Source of the DNA: a virus
Direction: 5' to 3' (one strand)
IMG/VR virus record: IMGVR_UViG_3300027733_000089
Location: 1 to 42,187 of that record
Length of the DNA: 42,187 nt
This document shows positions 41,964 through 42,187 of this stretch, piece after piece. Both the position numbers and the translations under genes were made by a program. The notes below the pieces were generated by a model. That model searched no databases and had not been told where the DNA came from. It was given only the letters and a program-made list of their open reading frames with translations. Each line of letters opens with the position of its first letter. The first letter of the stretch is position 1.

Positions 41964-42187
41964 AACACGAAGTGACGAATGATTGTCATGAGGTGATGTG
42001 GTTGGTATCGTCTCTCACCATGCTTGACACAACCATCGTCTCATTCGTCCTCGTCACGGCGTGCGCTGTAGCCATGGTGGTGGGGCTGAGGTCACTCAAA
42101 TAAAAAATGTGTATAGGGTGCACTCCCTGTGGTGGGAGGCCCTAGTGAGCCCCGCAAACTTTATCGGTATCCCGTACCCGGGTGGGT

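Noticed and set aside
41777-42103. 108-codon plus frame near the right end
   Set aside because: It is largely antisense to the coupled minus-strand gene; its C-terminal hydrophobic part could be a peptide but start and RBS are unconvincing.

Overview
The window is a stretch of a large bacteriophage (or prophage) genome whose host is almost certainly an actinobacterium. The evidence is a WhiB-family iron-sulfur regulator at 5292, an actinobacterial-type SOS (LexA) box, CGAAC-N4-GTTCG, at 10954, and many small accessory proteins typical of actinophages (DUF4314, DUF3846, DUF6011-like, DUF932, YubB/Api92-like and small zinc-ribbon proteins). No capsid, tail, terminase or integrase gene is visible, so lifestyle and taxonomy cannot be settled from this window.

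Layout. 1-5700 (mostly +): the tail of a methionine aminopeptidase gene, a zinc-ribbon protein, an acidic protein, a holin-like membrane protein, two minus-strand winged-helix regulators, a metallophosphoesterase, an Ntn-hydrolase resembling a proteasome beta subunit, and WhiB. 5900-10900 (minus): ribbon-helix-helix regulators, a helicase-loader-like protein, a replication-initiation-like protein and small proteins including one with a C-terminal Nmad1-like domain. 10950-11690 (+): a LexA-boxed, apparently leaderless gene for a helicase-associated-domain/HTH protein and a membrane protein. 11800-26250 (minus): about 30 small genes headed by a MoxR ATPase/VWA-metallopeptidase pair. 26600-34120 (+): a mirror-image series of small genes. 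34125-42187 (mixed): acidic and zinc proteins, a SNF2/HARP helicase, a DUF932 protein and small membrane proteins.

The outstanding feature is the non-coding architecture. An exact 10-mer core, ATAGATAAGT (fuller form TAATAGATAAGT), occurs more than 60 times from 4845 to 41403. Copies lie at gene ends, in front of promoters, in terminator loops and inside reading frames at gene junctions, usually oriented with transcription. With it come about 21 near-identical promoters carrying the inverted repeat GTAGGT-N4-ACCTAC between -35 and -10, 16 hairpins with the stem AGCCCCG/CGGGGCT and variable loops, and a GGGGGTNGNGATAAAAAAGT element between hairpin and promoter. The recurring order is: gene end, motif, hairpin, G-rich element, motif, promoter, gene. 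A further repeat of about 30 bp (TCATCCACCACCGTCA-N4-CTAACG) occurs in seven places. This resembles, by analogy only, the stoperator system of mycobacteriophage L5, but with a different sequence. I infer a phage-wide regulatory network controlling many one- to four-gene units; the binding protein is unknown. Candidates in the window are the XRE-type HTH protein (16690), the two ribbon-helix-helix proteins and the winged-helix proteins.

Functionally, the accessory genes point to host takeover: protein maturation or degradation (MetAP, Ntn hydrolase), transcription control (WhiB, XRE, winged-helix), replication (helicase loader, initiator-like, SNF2/HARP), an AAA/VWA machine, and many tiny membrane or zinc proteins. 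Most small genes have no assignable function.
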